Source: Seminavis robusta (lineage: Eukaryota > Bacillariophyta > Bacillariophyceae > Naviculales > Naviculaceae). From it: a DNA stretch of 55,209 nt. Below, piece after piece: positions 54,034-55,209 of the stretch. Position numbers and translations under genes: made by a program. The DNA lies in the NCBI GenBank assembly GCA_903772945.1, contig CAICTM010000640.1, positions 1-55,209 on the forward strand, in the 5' to 3' direction. Below the pieces are notes generated by a model that did no database searches, was not told the origin of the DNA, and saw only the letters and a program-made list of their open reading frames with translations. Positions within the stretch are counted from its first letter, which is position 1. Each line of letters begins with the position of its first letter.

Positions 54034-55144
54034 GGTAAGGAGATATTGCAGTTACTACAATGTCATGTAATAGTAGAGCTTCAGGGCTTGGTTGGTTTGC
54101 CTGTTGTTTGTGACCCGGACCATCGCCTTCCTACGTTTTCGTTTTCGTCAAGAGATCTACAGTGTATCTTTGAAGAGCGGATCTTCTGAACTGACATCAG
54201 AGGAACAATACATTTCTACCGGCTTAATTAAACCATTTTTCAAAGTTACGGTACCAGCCAGCAAAGCGGATAAAAGGTACTGTACAAGCGTAAACACGAA
54301 CCCAAGATCAACAACACAGGCAAAAGTGCCGCAAGGCAACCTTTTCTCTGTTGGGGTTCCTACTAGATACTGTACAATACTACTAGGCAGCATTTTCCTT
54401 GCAAATCGAGAACCCCACAATGCCTAAATCGAGGACCGAAGACCGGCATTGGTGCCTACTAGGTACACAATGTCATTGTACTTCCAAAGCAAAGTCTCTG
54501 CATCTCTGCTTGCTGGTCTTTCGATCCAGATGTCTCCGTGGTTGATGGGCTACAGTGCGGTACCGGTACGGTACCTACAGTAGCTTGCACAGCGCACCTA
54601 ATCTAAAGGTCTTCGAGAGCCGTACAGTCGTACGTTGGCACTGTTATAAGTCACTCGAATATCATCTCTCTATGTCACCTCACTCATAGTAGCTCTCCTG
54701 GGTCATCGACTCCCGCGCTGGTCGTGAAAAATCGACTCCCGCGCTCATCATCCCTTCTAAATAAACCAACGATCTCCCGCACAAGCTTCGTTTGGACGTT
54801 TGGGCCTGCCCATGGTCACTCGAGACTGTCCTTTTACAGTACAAGGAATCTTAACTCCATGGTCACCTCACCTCCGAAGTGACTTTCTCGGGGTCATCGA
54901 CTCCCGCGCTAAAGGTGAAAAACCGACTCCCGCACTCGCCATCCTTTTCGCAACCATCTCTCAGCAAGCTTCATTTTGACGTCCAAATTGGCTACTCAAC
55001 AGTTTGCTCTCATAAAAAGTTTATCGGAAGAAGCTCAACAGCAACTACTCTTCTCTCCAAGCTCGTTAGCTAGCTCCCCCTGTCGACCAACACCCTCTTC
55101 GATCTATCTATCTACCGTATCCAACCAAAAAAATCATCATCACC
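54034..55144. promoter_or_regulatory. Divergent intergenic region with repeated CGACTCCCGC motif
   Basis: This region lies between the dual-kinase start and the last gene. It contains a GGTACCGGTACGGTACC palindrome cluster near 54560-54576 and a duplicated block (see 54674-54988) upstream of the plus-strand gene. Short frames are not supported. Confidence 0.45.
54674..54988 (+). repeat. Duplicated promoter-like block with four CGACTCCCGC(G/A)CT motifs
   Basis: A block of about 127 bases starting at GTCACCTCAC (54674) recurs, diverged, 188 bases later (54862). Each block has two CGACTCCCGC(G/A)CT motifs (54707, 54733; 54898, 54923) separated by a GTGAAAAA-containing spacer, and ends with an AAGCTTC..TTTGGACG-like string. 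The block lies 160 to 470 bases upstream of the ATG at 55145 and is a candidate set of regulatory sites. Confidence 0.6.
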
Positions 55145-55209
55145 ATGAAGGTTGCTACTTTTTTCTTGACCATGCTCTTTGCTCCTGTCGTCGTCTCGGG
55201 AGCCAACGA
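55145..55209 (+). CDS. N-terminus of a secreted protein (cut by window end)
   Basis: Only 65 bases are present, reading MKVATFFLTMLFAPVVVSGA and one or two more residues. This is a textbook signal peptide with a cut near VSGA. The ATG context is CACCATG. Nothing can be said about the mature protein. Confidence 0.6.
   Translation, partial: MKVATFFLTMLFAPVVVSGAN

Overview
The window is nuclear DNA of a eukaryote, most likely a photosynthetic heterokont and probably a pennate diatom. Many genes are split by short GT-AG introns of about 70 to 225 bp. A giant fused phylloquinone (Men/PHYLLO) gene is present. Some presequences end in a signal peptide followed by an aromatic residue, as in the diatom ASAF-type plastid targeting motif. 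Domain sets such as FAAL-ACP-Pls, CDPK, archaemetzincin, SPFH and 2OG oxygenase fit an algal genome. I cannot name the species. All gene models were read by eye and splice sites were chosen by phase and family fit.

Layout, left to right. At 1.0-4.0 kb is a six-exon gene for a secreted protein that may be PhoX-like. At 4.4-8.7 kb (minus) is a large FAAL-ACP-membrane acyltransferase gene with a frame break near its end. At 9.1-12.6 kb are two mobile elements: a 377 bp inverted-repeat element filled with a 16-copy minisatellite, and a decayed DDE transposase broken into three frames. A 3.1 kb gene-poor stretch follows. At 15.7-17.8 kb FKBP and a 2OG-Fe(II) oxygenase are divergent. At 17.9-18.9 kb is a probable gene remnant. 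At 19.4-24.9 kb are an SRPBCC protein, an archaemetzincin, a short low-complexity protein (paralogue A) and a two-exon SPFH protein. At 27.2-30.1 kb are paralogue B, an unknown protein and a small signal-peptide protein. At 30.1-32.9 kb is a degenerate direct-repeat region. At 32.9-33.7 kb is a type I membrane protein with a PP1 docking-like motif.

The right third is the most interesting. PHYLLO (34.6-42.0 kb, minus) carries full MenF, MenD, MenH and MenC modules in that order, plus an extra C-terminal SRPBCC-like domain. Directly upstream and on the same strand is a dual CDPK gene (kinase, EF-hands, kinase, EF-hands). Its last EF-hand exon is in frame with PHYLLO with no stop codon between them. 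A second dual CDPK lies at 49.3-54.0 kb. An unknown multi-pass membrane protein gene sits between the two dual CDPKs on the opposite strand. The window ends in the signal peptide of a gene that runs off the edge, preceded by a duplicated promoter-like block.

Functional links: PHYLLO supplies the early steps of phylloquinone synthesis in the plastid. The two dual CDPKs look like a local duplication of an unusual double calcium sensor-kinase. Both short paralogues carry RRxS sites of the kind basophilic kinases use, but any link to these kinases is inference.
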